Source: Ureibacillus sinduriensis BLB-1 = JCM 15800 (GTDB lineage: Bacteria > Bacillota > Bacilli > Bacillales_A > Planococcaceae). From it: 64,000 bases of DNA. The stretch's first letter is position 1. Each line of letters begins with the position of its first letter. The notes below the pieces were generated by a model that did no database searches, was not told the origin of the DNA, and worked only from the letters and a program-made list of their open reading frames with translations. The translations under genes were made by a program, and so were the position numbers. Location of the stretch: the NCBI RefSeq assembly GCF_000772955.1, contig NZ_JPVO01000045.1:62001-126000 (forward strand), read 5' to 3'. Shown here piece by piece: positions 46,195 to 54,309 of the stretch.

Positions 46195-47382
46195 TTACTT
46201 CACCTGATTAAATCGCTTGAAGGCTACGAATTTCGATGCCCAGTAGTCAAAGGAGAGTTTGGAAACTTGGACTCCGTTGCTGCCGGCATGAATAAATTGA
46301 TCATCTCCTATGTAAATGCCCATATGTGAAATGCCCTCAATATATGTATTTTTGAAGAACACGATGTCACCAGGTATCGGGTTTTCGACAATCGTTGTAT
46401 CAATCATAAAGTAGTCGTTGCTGCTTTTTCTAACCAAATTTATCCCTGCATTTGAATAGACATATTGCACAAAACCACTGCAATCAAAACCAGCCGGGCT
46501 GTTTCCGGCAAATAGATAAGGCGTTCCCGTCAAGGAATTGGCAAGTTCCATCACCTTTGAATATACTGCTTGTCCAGCTGCTGACACATTATTTTTAACA
46601 GCCGTTTCCTGGGACAATTTCCCGTCAATTTTTTGGTCGGTTGCCACGATTTCCTTTGGATTGAATACCGCTTCAGGGTCACCTGGGCTTGTGGTACTGT
46701 TTATTTTCAGTACTTGTCCGACATATATTAAATCTGTGTTCAATTGATTCCAGTTTTTGATATCTGTCACACCTACATTGAACTTCGCGGCGATTTTCGA
46801 TAGAGAATCCCCCTTCATCACCTGATATGTCTGCATGTTTGTTGCCGATACATCTTTGCTAGTATTGGCTTGGACGCTTGGCTTCGTTGATACTTGCGGA
46901 GTTGAAGCAATCTTCTTGCCTTCCCCTATTTTAAGCTTCTGTCCTACAAAAATTGCATCACTGCTCAACCCATTCCATTTTTTGATATCGGCGACGGTCG
47001 TGTTTACAGCTTTGGCAATTTTCGATAAGTTATCCCCTTTCACCACTGTATATGTAGAGGTTGCATTCGTCGCTGCGGTTGTTTTGGATGTGCTTTGCGT
47101 TTTCGCGTTCACGGGTTGCTTGCCCGTTGCACCGGCTTTATTTGAATCAATTGATTGTTTTCCTGCATTGACAGTCAAGATTTGTCCAACATAAAGGAAA
47201 TCATTTTTCAAATTGTTCCATTGCTTCAGCTGGCCTACTGTCGTCTTATTGGCGTTGGCAATTTTCGATAATGTATCACCTTTACCGACAGTGTAGCTTG
47301 AAGCTTCTGCAACCGGCGCCACCATGGCAGCTGTCGCAATCGCAGCGCTGCTGATCAAGAGCAATCTATTTTTTTGGATCAT
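46195..47382 (-). CDS. Cell-wall hydrolase with three LysM domains and NlpC/P60 domain
   Basis: 395 residues with a signal peptide ending near AEASS. Three LysM domains ([40 protein letters not shown] and [20 protein letters not shown] starts) bind peptidoglycan and are joined by linkers rich in threonine, serine and lysine. The C-terminal NlpC/P60 domain has catalytic Cys in [11 protein letters not shown] and His in [12 protein letters not shown], so it should be a DL-endopeptidase cutting the stem peptide. ATG 47382 has AAAGGGTGG 7 bases before it; the ATG at 47388 is too close. Confidence 0.9.
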   Translation of the reverse strand: MIQKNRLLLISSAAIATAAMVAPVAEASSYTVGKGDTLSKIANANKTTVGQLKQWNNLKNDFLYVGQILTVNAGKQSIDSNKAGATGKQPVNAKTQSTSKTTAATNATSTYTVVKGDNLSKIAKAVNTTVADIKKWNGLSSDAIFVGQKLKIGEGKKIASTPQVSTKPSVQANTSKDVSATNMQTYQVMKGDSLSKIAAKFNVGVTDIKNWNQLNTDLIYVGQVLKINSTTSPGDPEAVFNPKEIVATDQKIDGKLSQETAVKNNVSAAGQAVYSKVMELANSLTGTPYLFAGNSPAGFDCSGFVQYVYSNAGINLVRKSSNDYFMIDTTIVENPIPGDIVFFKNTYIEGISHMGIYIGDDQFIHAGSNGVQVSKLSFDYWASKFVAFKRFNQVK

Positions 47383-47705
47383 TCCCATTCCACCCTTTCT
47401 AGAAAACTATCTCTCTACTACCATGATAACTAGTTTAATGACAATTTTCTATTAGGTTTTACAAAAAGTTCTATTATTCTTTCATAGCTATAGCAATCAA
47501 ATCGGCGAAATGTGCTGGAGTTTCCGACTACTTCCATTTCCTCCAAGCTAGCTATAATGAACAAACATGAACAATTTTTCATTTAATCATTCATGCCTCT
47601 TTAGTTCTATCTTTTTCCTATTTGATCATTTTTTAGAAAACAATTAATATTTCAATAAATTATATTGAAAATATAAAAAATGCTATTTTAATCGCAAGTT
47701 GGATA

Positions 47706-47714
47706 TGCTATAAT
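47706..47714 (+). promoter_or_regulatory. Extended -10 promoter of brnQ
   Basis: TGCTATAAT, an extended -10 element (TG, one base, TATAAT at 47709-47714). The -35 region 17 bases upstream (TTTTAA) is poor, as is usual for extended -10 promoters. Confidence 0.6.
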
Positions 47715-47743
47715 ACGTTCTTGTGATGTCGAATCACGCGATA

Positions 47744-47758
47744 AATTTTTTGAAAGTT
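47744..47758 (+). promoter_or_regulatory. CodY-like operator in brnQ leader
   Basis: AATTTTTTGAAAGTT matches the CodY consensus AATTTTCWGAAAATT at 13 of 15 positions. It lies 30 bases after the -10 element, where bound CodY would block transcription when branched-chain amino acids and GTP are plentiful. brnQ genes are known CodY targets. Confidence 0.65.
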
Positions 47759-47788
47759 TTTGCTTTTCAAACAGAAAGGGAATGTTTT

Positions 47789-49090
47789 ATGAAGTTCATG
47801 AAAGAAAATCTTGCAGTCGGATTTATGTTATTTGCGTTATTTCTGGGTGCAGGCAATATTATTTTCCCACCGGAATTGGGACAAAATGCCGGAACAGCCT
47901 TTATTCCATCGATTATTGGCTTCCTTATTACGGGGGTGGGTTTACCGTTAATAGGGATTATTGCTGTAGCGAAAAATGGTGGTGATTTGCAAGTTGTAGC
48001 GAATCGCATTCATCCTGTATTCAGTATTATTTTTACAGCTGTCGTTTATTTATCTATCGGACCACTATTTGCGATTCCTCGTACTGGTGCCGTGACATAT
48101 GAAATCGGGATTGCTCCTTTCTTGTCGGAGTCAGCAAAATCCAGCGGTTTACTCATAACGTCTTTAATTTTCTTTGCGATCGTTCTCTACTTATCATTGA
48201 ATCCAACAAAATTAGTGGACCGAATCGGCAAGGTTTTAACACCTGCTCTATTGATTGTCATCGCCCTGCTTGCCATTAAAGCTTTTGTTACTCCTATGGG
48301 GGAATTTGGCGAGCCGCATGGTGTATACACAACAAATGCATTCTCTGAGAGCTTTATCCAAGGTTATTTAACAATGGATGTACTTGCTTCTCTAGTGTTT
48401 GGGATTGTCATTGTCCAATCACTGCAAGCAAAAGGCATCAAAGACCGTGCGAAACAAGTAAAAACAACCATCTTTGCTGGGATAATCGCTGCATTGGGAT
48501 TGGCTTTTGTTTATATTTCACTTGAATATATCGGGGCAACAAGTATTGACGCTATTGGCTATATCGGGGATGGCGGCACGATTATCGCCCAATCTGCCAA
48601 AGTACTGTATGGAAGTTTCGGGAATATCATTTTATCTACCGTAATCATTCTTGCTTGCATCACAACGGCGGTTGGTTTGGTATCGGCAAATGCCACTTTC
48701 TTCAATAAATTGTTCCCAAAGCTTTCCTATAAAGCGTTAGCGATTATCTTTACGTTATTTAGTTTCTTCATTTCAAACTTCGGGTTATCAAAACTGCTTT
48801 CCATTACGTTGCCAGTATTGATGTTCATCTACCCGATTGCGATTGTTTTAATGTTCTTAGTATTATTCGATCAACTTTTCAATCGTGCACCAATCGTGTA
48901 CAGCCTGGCTTTAATCGCCACTGCGCTTGTTAGTGTGTACGATGGCATCAAAACAGCAGGCTTCAGTATTGACTGGTATGAAAAAATATTAAATCTATTG
49001 CCACTTTACGATCAAAGCATCGGTTGGCTTGTACCAGCGATCGTCGGTTTGGTGATTGGTTGGATAATCCACTTACTGACAAAAAAATAA
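47789..49090 (+). CDS. brnQ: Branched-chain amino acid cation symporter BrnQ
   Basis: A 433-residue integral membrane protein with about 12 hydrophobic segments. The N-terminal signature LFLGAGNIIFPPELGQNAG and GPLFAIPRTGAVTYEIG are characteristic of BrnQ (LIVCS family), which imports leucine, isoleucine and valine with sodium or protons. ATG 47789 starts the family N-terminus MKFMKENLAVGF, behind GAAAGGGA; the open frame extends 22 codons further upstream. Confidence 0.93.
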   Translation: MKFMKENLAVGFMLFALFLGAGNIIFPPELGQNAGTAFIPSIIGFLITGVGLPLIGIIAVAKNGGDLQVVANRIHPVFSIIFTAVVYLSIGPLFAIPRTGAVTYEIGIAPFLSESAKSSGLLITSLIFFAIVLYLSLNPTKLVDRIGKVLTPALLIVIALLAIKAFVTPMGEFGEPHGVYTTNAFSESFIQGYLTMDVLASLVFGIVIVQSLQAKGIKDRAKQVKTTIFAGIIAALGLAFVYISLEYIGATSIDAIGYIGDGGTIIAQSAKVLYGSFGNIILSTVIILACITTAVGLVSANATFFNKLFPKLSYKALAIIFTLFSFFISNFGLSKLLSITLPVLMFIYPIAIVLMFLVLFDQLFNRAPIVYSLALIATALVSVYDGIKTAGFSIDWYEKILNLLPLYDQSIGWLVPAIVGLVIGWIIHLLTKK

Positions 49091-49096
49091 ATTCGA

Positions 49097-49137
49097 AAGT
49101 CCTAGAAGCTACTTTTTGCTACTTCTAGGACTTTTTT
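49097..49137 (+). terminator. Terminator of brnQ
   Basis: Perfect 12-pair stem AAGTCCTAGAAG with its complement and a 13-base loop, followed by TTTTATT. Confidence 0.88.
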
Positions 49138-49230
49138 ATTACTATTATTCTATCTTTTTTAAAAGGTTCCTCTATTCTGTTAATTAATGTGTATAATGAT
49201 AGTATTCTTATGATATGAGGAGTTTTGTTC

Positions 49231-50595
49231 ATGAAACGATATGCACCTATGCTATTAGCAATACTATTAACTGTGGCACTGCCTTTTCATGCATCTGCAG
49301 CTACTCTGGATGATGTAAAAGAAATTGTCAAAAGTGAATATGTCGGGGAAATTAATGGAGATTTAAATAGTGCCACTTCAATTGATGAGGTCATAGACAT
49401 GCTCGATCCTTACTCGGACTATTTTTCCAAAGAAGAATACGAAGCCTTTACGAATTCAATTGAAATGGAAACGGTTGGAATAGGTATTGTCATTGAAAAA
49501 CATGAGAAAGGCATCTTGATTGTGGATGTTATTGAAAATGGTAGTGCCTATTCTTCAGGTTTCGAAGCAGGGGATATCATTACAAAAATAAATGGTCAAT
49601 CAACCTTCGATATGAGTGTTGAGCAGGCCCAGTCCCTCATAGTGGGCGAGGAAAATTCAATCGTCGACATTGAAATATTGAAGACAAATGGAAAGACTGT
49701 CAAGGAAATCATTAAGCGTCGTCCTTTCTCCCTGCCTAATGTAAATGCGGAACTCCTTTACGGAAATGTGGGGTATATCTCGATCAATTCGTTTTCTGAA
49801 AACGCGGCAGAAGAAGTCGCCAAAGTGTATTCGAATCTCCTGAAACAAGGAGCAAGTTCCTTCATTGTCGACTTGCAAAACAATGGTGGGGGCTATGTGG
49901 TCACTGCCGAAAAGTTAATCGGCATGTTCCCCGGTGCAACCTATGCCTATAAAATCAAGCTCGCAACAGAGTCCGGACTGGTCCGTGCCAGCCAGCAGGG
50001 AGTCGAGTTCCCTACGAAAACCCGTCTATTAGTCAATCGATATAGTGCCAGCGCTTCGGAAATGACCGCCGCTGCATTGCTTGACCAACATTCTGCCATT
50101 CTTTATGGAGAATCGACTTACGGAAAAGGAACGATGCAGACATTTTATGAGCTAGCTGATGAAAGCATCTTGAAGCTAACTGTCGGTGAATTTTTCGGGC
50201 CGAGTGGAACGGTCGTTAAAAATGTCGGCGTTTCACCGAATATTGCCACAACAAGCAATCCGTTATACCAGGCACATTTTGATAGTATTGTTGAAAATCT
50301 AAAAAACTACAAAGAAATTAAAAGTTTGTTGAATGTGCCAACAACCAAAACATTTCATGTCAATTTCAATAAAGAAATCAGTGAATCATTCGATTCTTCC
50401 TCCATCAAATTAGTTGAGTTGGGCGGTTCGGAATTGGACGTTTCCTTGCAGGTTTCCGGAAAGCAAATCTTGGTCACGCCAACATCCCCTCTTTTAAAAG
50501 GAAAAGAGTACATTCTAATAGTTGAACCATCCATAAAGGATCTCAACGGAAGACTGATGAACAACGGCTCTTATTTGAAAGTCACTGTGCAATAA
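49231..50595 (+). CDS. S41-family (CtpA-like) serine protease with PDZ and C-terminal Ig-like domain
   Basis: 454 residues with a signal peptide ending near HASAA. A PDZ domain (residues ~75-155: GIGIVIEKHEKGILIVDV, AGDIITKING) is followed by the S41 protease domain with SASASEMTAAALL (catalytic serine near 274-276) and Lys299 in YGKGTMQ. Unusually, the last ~90 residues (TFHVNFNKEISESFDSSSI to KDLNGR) look like an SbsA/Big_5-type Ig-like domain found in S-layer proteins. ATG 49231 has GAGGAG before it. It may process exported or surface proteins; the substrate is unknown. Confidence 0.85.
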   Translation: MKRYAPMLLAILLTVALPFHASAATLDDVKEIVKSEYVGEINGDLNSATSIDEVIDMLDPYSDYFSKEEYEAFTNSIEMETVGIGIVIEKHEKGILIVDVIENGSAYSSGFEAGDIITKINGQSTFDMSVEQAQSLIVGEENSIVDIEILKTNGKTVKEIIKRRPFSLPNVNAELLYGNVGYISINSFSENAAEEVAKVYSNLLKQGASSFIVDLQNNGGGYVVTAEKLIGMFPGATYAYKIKLATESGLVRASQQGVEFPTKTRLLVNRYSASASEMTAAALLDQHSAILYGESTYGKGTMQTFYELADESILKLTVGEFFGPSGTVVKNVGVSPNIATTSNPLYQAHFDSIVENLKNYKEIKSLLNVPTTKTFHVNFNKEISESFDSSSIKLVELGGSELDVSLQVSGKQILVTPTSPLLKGKEYILIVEPSIKDLNGRLMNNGSYLKVTVQ

Positions 50596-50605
50596 CACGA
50601 AAAAG

Positions 50606-50640
50606 ACACAACTCCATTCCGAATATGGGGTTGTGTTTTT
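50606..50640 (+). terminator. Terminator of the S41 protease gene
   Basis: Ten-pair stem ACACAACTCC/GGGGTTGTGT (one wobble) with an 11-base loop, followed by TTTT. Confidence 0.82.
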
Positions 50641-50670
50641 CTATGTATCTTCTATATGAAAGCGCTTAAA

Positions 50671-50707
50671 AACCCCCCACCAAAGAGAGCTTCTCTTTAG
50701 TGGGGAT
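50671..50707 (-). terminator. Terminator of the TetR-family gene
   Basis: Long stem (CCCCACTAAAGAGA with CTCTTTGGTGGGG, one wobble) with a short AGCT-type loop, followed by TTTTT on the minus strand. Confidence 0.8.
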
Positions 50708-50721
50708 TTTTATATGATCAT

Positions 50722-51303
50722 TTAGCTGACTACTAGTGAATTCTCTTCGTTAACAAAGTAGATGGAGAATAGGTCTTCCGCAATTTCCTTTGCTGATTTA
50801 CTATTCGTCAGCAAGAAAATTTTCGTTAAGCGCTCTATAGAGCCCATTAAACTTTGGGAAACAATATGTATATCATTTCGTTGCAAGTTATGATGATTGT
50901 CGGCTTGACCCTCTAAAATGTGTTCAAACTTCTCTACCAGCTTTTCTTTCACGATATGTGAATTATCGGATTGATATAACCCGATTTTTGTAAGCAACGG
51001 ATTTGAAGCAAAATACTGCAGCAACTGTTCGATTACTATTTGAAACTGGACATTCTGTTGTTGAAGTTGTTCTTCCAGTATATGAAAAAGATCTTGTTGG
51101 AATTGTTGGTTTAAATCAAGGAACAATGAATCTTTACTTTCAAAATATAAGTAAAATGTAGGCTGAGTCACCTTTGCCGCTTTTACAATATCACTGATTT
51201 TAGTCTGATAGTAGCCGTTAGTCGAGAATAATTCGATTGCTTTTTCACGTAGTAATTGTTTGCTTTTTTCACCGTTTGAGTTAACTTTCCTTCCACGTGC
51301 CAT
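50722..51303 (-). CDS. TetR/AcrR-family transcriptional regulator
   Basis: 193 residues. The N-terminal helix-turn-helix is typical (LREKAIELFSTNGYYQTKISDIVKAAKVTQPTFYLYFESKDSL); the C-terminal ligand domain is glutamine-rich and not assignable. The target is unknown. Its own promoter region carries a direct repeat TTATTACTA (51327-51335 and 51343-51351) that could be a binding site, though TetR operators are usually palindromic. Confidence 0.88.
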   Translation of the reverse strand: MARGRKVNSNGEKSKQLLREKAIELFSTNGYYQTKISDIVKAAKVTQPTFYLYFESKDSLFLDLNQQFQQDLFHILEEQLQQQNVQFQIVIEQLLQYFASNPLLTKIGLYQSDNSHIVKEKLVEKFEHILEGQADNHHNLQRNDIHIVSQSLMGSIERLTKIFLLTNSKSAKEIAEDLFSIYFVNEENSLVVS

Positions 51304-51492
51304 AATACTTTTCCACCTTATCCTTGTTATTACTAACTTAACTTATTACTACTCCTATATTATAAATATTATAATATACTTTAGCTATATAATAAAGACT
51401 TTAGTCTCACGAAAATTGACCCTAAATATTGCGGCAGTAACTCCATGAAACATATATACAGCATCAAGAATAGGTCTTTTTACCCTCAATAT

Positions 51493-51518
51493 AAAAAGCA
51501 TCTTTATCGATGCTTTTT
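51493..51518 (-). terminator. Terminator of the SLH-CAP gene
   Basis: Perfect 10-pair stem AAAAAGCATC/GATGCTTTTT with a 6-base loop, T-rich on both sides, 39 bases after the stop. Confidence 0.85.
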
Positions 51519-51556
51519 TATTCTTTATTGCAGGATATTTTTATGAAATAATCATC

Positions 51557-52627
51557 TTATTTTTTCGAGAAAAGTTGCACCCAGTAGATATCCCCATCTT
51601 TACTCTTCACACAGGCAACACCGGTATTGGTATAATTTTTATTCATCATATTGTTTTTATGAGAGGTGGACTTCAGCCACGCCTGCACTACGGCTTCCGG
51701 CGAAGTCGAATTTCTTGCCAAATTTTCCCCGATGATTGTAAACGAATAATCGAAAATACCGGCCATATCCCAAGCGTATCCGTAAAATGGTGAGTAATGC
51801 TCGAAATATTTCCGTTTCAGCATATCATTCCCTTTAACAACTGCAAGCTGAGCCAGCTTACTATCATACTGCAATTTGGATAAGCCTTGTTTTTCACGTT
51901 CTTCATTTACTAGCTGGACCACTTTGGCTGACCATTTTGGATGATGATCGATTGTATGGATGTATTCCTTTTGCAAAAAATCGTAAATCACCTCATTCGA
52001 CGCAAGTTCATTTTGGAATGTCATCAATCGATCCAAAAATATTGCGATTTGCGCCCGCGTCACTTTTTCGTTTGGCGAAAAAGTGGTTTTAGTAGTTCCT
52101 TTTATGATTCCGATATCCGCCAATGAGCCTATATAGTTTTTTGCCCAATGTGATGAAGGAACATCCCTGAAATTTGTATGATTTTTTTGATCTATTACGA
52201 TGTCAAATGCAAGACTGAGTATCTTGCAAAGTTGCGCACGAGTCAAAAAATCGTTTGGATGAAACTTACTCGTATTCTCTATTACCCCTAAATTCGTTAA
52301 AGTAAACAAAGCATGTTTATAGGTTGCATTTTGGGGTACATCTTTAAATAGAAAGCCGGTTTCAGTTGTCGGTTCCAACTTCAGCGCATTGAAAATGAAC
52401 TGTACGGCATCGGCCCTTGTTACGAATCCATTAGGAAGGAACTTTCCTTCGTTGGATTCAGTCATTATATTCAAATCCTTCATTGCGGAAATCGATTCAT
52501 AAGCCCAATGGTTGGAAGATACATCGCTGTAAAGGTTTTCGGTAGATGCACGTACTTCTGTGGAATGGACAATTATAAAGGTAAAAAGAAAAGTTATTAT
52601 GGCCATTTTTAATCGTTGATGTTTCAT
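51557..52627 (-). CDS. S-layer-anchored CAP/SCP-domain protein (three SLH domains)
   Basis: 356 residues with a signal peptide (to about ...VRAST). Three SLH domains follow (YSDVSSNHWAYESISAMKDL, FKDVPQNATYKHALFTL and FRDVPSSHWAKNYIGSLADI), which bind the pyruvylated secondary wall polymer. Residues ~225-356 form a CAP (SCP/PR-1, YkwD-like) domain: VVQLVNEEREKQGLSKLQYD, FEHYSPFYGYAWDM, IGENLARNSTSPEAVVQAWL and SHKNNMMNKNYTNTGV. The enzymatic role of bacterial CAP domains is not established. Confidence 0.9.
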   Translation of the reverse strand: MKHQRLKMAIITFLFTFIIVHSTEVRASTENLYSDVSSNHWAYESISAMKDLNIMTESNEGKFLPNGFVTRADAVQFIFNALKLEPTTETGFLFKDVPQNATYKHALFTLTNLGVIENTSKFHPNDFLTRAQLCKILSLAFDIVIDQKNHTNFRDVPSSHWAKNYIGSLADIGIIKGTTKTTFSPNEKVTRAQIAIFLDRLMTFQNELASNEVIYDFLQKEYIHTIDHHPKWSAKVVQLVNEEREKQGLSKLQYDSKLAQLAVVKGNDMLKRKYFEHYSPFYGYAWDMAGIFDYSFTIIGENLARNSTSPEAVVQAWLKSTSHKNNMMNKNYTNTGVACVKSKDGDIYWVQLFSKK

Positions 52628-52821
52628 ATATCTAAACTCCTCACTGATTTAAAGATGATGGATAAACTAATAATTAATTACACTTTGATTTATCGTAATT
52701 TAGCATGATAGCTACTTTATACTAAATTATATACAAATTTAGAAAATATTACTATCAATCTCTACAATTATTCTATTTCTCAATGGTATATCCAGCAAGA
52801 AGAGCTCATAACATAAAAAAA

Positions 52822-52843
52822 GAGAGGCTAAAATCAGCCTCTC
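52822..52843 (-). terminator. Terminator of the NlpC/P60-SLH gene
   Basis: Perfect 8-pair stem GAGAGGCT/AGCCTCTC with a 6-base loop, followed on the minus strand by TTTTTTTAT. Confidence 0.88.
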
Positions 52844-52882
52844 CGGAAGTTACCTACTTTATTAAACTATCGACTTCGTCAT

Positions 52883-53803
52883 TTAGTTCATTGCACGTTC
52901 AATGAATAGACCCAATTGAGTCAAAGTTACGTTATCTTTTGCACCAAATGCTCCGTTGCCTAAACCAATCGTTACTTTGTTTGATGCCAAGTTATTAACA
53001 TATTCATATGCCCAATTATCTTTTTTCACATCAGTAAATTGAAGTGTGTTGTCTTGCAATTGTAAATCGAAAGCTAGTACTAAAACTTTTGACATTTCAG
53101 CGCGCGTAATTGGTGAATTTGGGTTGAATTTCTTGTTTTCATCACCTTGGAAAATGCCTTCGTTCTGAAGCGAAGTGATTGCACCAGCATATTTATCCGA
53201 TGATTTCACATCCGAAAATGTCGAAGTTGTATTGGAAGTGTCCAAGTTTAATGCTTTTGCAAGTTGGTTAGCTACTTCCGCACGAGAAGCATAGACCGAA
53301 AAGTCGATCGCTACCGATTTAACTTCTTCCACTTTCTTTGTCACTTCTTCGGCTGGGAAGTTGGCAATTTGTTTTGCACCAAGATAGCGATTTGCCCAGT
53401 AAGATTCGCTTAGTTTTGAAACCGTAACGCCCTTACTAGTTGAAGAGTGTACGAATTCACCGTTGCCTACAAAAATACCAACGTGAGATACACCTCTTCC
53501 AGAAGTATTAAAGAACACTAAGTCCCCTACTTCCAGATTGCTTTTAGATACAGCCGTACCTGTTGAATACTGTGCTGATGTTGTGCGGCCTATGCTAATT
53601 CCCAAGTCAGAAAATACTCGTTGAGTGAATCCGGAACAGTCAAACCCGTTAGTAGATGTTCCTCCGTATGTATAAGGTACTCCAATATATTTATATGCTG
53701 TATTAGTTAATTCTTTATGTGTAGCTGCTTCTGCATCATTTGTAAAAGGGCTTGCCAATAACATTAATGATGCGAATACAGGTAATAACCATCTCTTTTT
53801 CAT
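52883..53803 (-). CDS. NlpC/P60 cell-wall peptidase with SLH domains
   Basis: 306 residues. The signal peptide begins MKKRWLLPVFASLMLLA, so I set the start at 53803 (AAGGGAG 11 bases upstream) rather than at the longer frame. An NlpC/P60 domain (residues ~25-145) has Cys in FDCSGFTQRVF, His in GVSHVGIFVGN and EFVHSS. The C-terminal half holds two full SLH domains (FSDVKSSDKYAGAI and FTDVKKDNWAYEYV starts) and the tail half of a third (YASRAEVANQLAKAL). It should be a wall-anchored DL-endopeptidase. Confidence 0.88.
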   Translation of the reverse strand: MKKRWLLPVFASLMLLASPFTNDAEAATHKELTNTAYKYIGVPYTYGGTSTNGFDCSGFTQRVFSDLGISIGRTTSAQYSTGTAVSKSNLEVGDLVFFNTSGRGVSHVGIFVGNGEFVHSSTSKGVTVSKLSESYWANRYLGAKQIANFPAEEVTKKVEEVKSVAIDFSVYASRAEVANQLAKALNLDTSNTTSTFSDVKSSDKYAGAITSLQNEGIFQGDENKKFNPNSPITRAEMSKVLVLAFDLQLQDNTLQFTDVKKDNWAYEYVNNLASNKVTIGLGNGAFGAKDNVTLTQLGLFIERAMN

Positions 53804-53991
53804 GCAGTTAAATACTCCCTTCAAAATAACCATGATCGGCTTATTTCTCTAGTAAAAGAGTAACATAAAAAATAGAATAGTAATTTTTCATTTGTGTAAC
53901 GTTTTATTGCAAAAAACGTCGAACAACATTTCAACATAAACCAGCTAAAACCTTCATTTAACAAGCAATCTAGCTAGCACTGGCACCCTTT

Positions 53992-54008
53992 TGTAACATT
54001 CCTGTAAT
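53992..54008 (+). promoter_or_regulatory. WalR-type box
   Basis: TGTAAC, 5 bases, TGTAAT: a full match to the WalR (YycF) pattern TGTWAH-N5-TGTWAH. It lies between an NlpC/P60 hydrolase and an LTA-synthase-family gene, and WalR controls both kinds of gene in Bacillus. It is 189 bases from the hydrolase start and about 300 from the other, so its target is uncertain. Confidence 0.5.
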
Positions 54009-54119
54009 ATGATTGTCTCATTTCGGCGGTTTGTAACTTAGAATTTTCTATATATTTTATTTATTATTTCAAATTTCCCCATACAAAATGTCAAAATATT
54101 GCTCGTTGTACATAATAAT

Positions 54120-54161
54120 AATCCTTCGTAAGGAAAACAGTTCCCTTACAAAGGATTTTTT
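54120..54161 (+). terminator. Orphan rho-independent terminator
   Basis: Stem AATCCTT-GTAAGG with CCTTAC-AAGGATT (13 pairs, one mismatch) and a 10-base loop, followed by TTTTTTG on the plus strand. No plus-strand gene ends here. It could end a small RNA from the preceding 250 bases or act as an attenuator in the leader of the gene at 54310. Confidence 0.65.
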
Positions 54162-54309
54162 GAATTTATTGAAAGAATTGAGCAAAATTCGCTAATGAGA
54201 TTGACCATTTTAGCTCAAAATAAATGTATTGTACTCCCTAATGAGTTTCAAAATACTGGAATAATGCACTACCATTTTGACAAATCAAATTAAGGTGTGA
54301 AAGATCGTC

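Larger units (their letters stand above)
47383..47788. other. Intergenic region between divergent LysM-hydrolase and brnQ genes
   Basis: About 400 bases. It holds the brnQ promoter and a CodY-like box (listed separately). The half nearest the LysM gene must contain that gene's promoter, but I cannot name its boxes with confidence. A short direct repeat GAACAAACATGAACAA sits near 47560. Confidence 0.5.
53804..54309. other. 506-base intergenic region between divergent wall genes
   Basis: Contains a WalR-type box and an orphan plus-strand terminator (both listed). TTGACA at 54277 is too close to the ATG at 54310 to be its -35. No protein-coding frame with a ribosome site was found; a 35-codon frame from ATG 54088 runs through the terminator and lacks a ribosome site. 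Confidence 0.5.

Noticed and set aside
51327-51351. A TetR operator in front of the TetR-family gene.
   Set aside because: The visible repeat TTATTACTA is direct, not inverted. It is recorded in the gene entry but not claimed as an operator.
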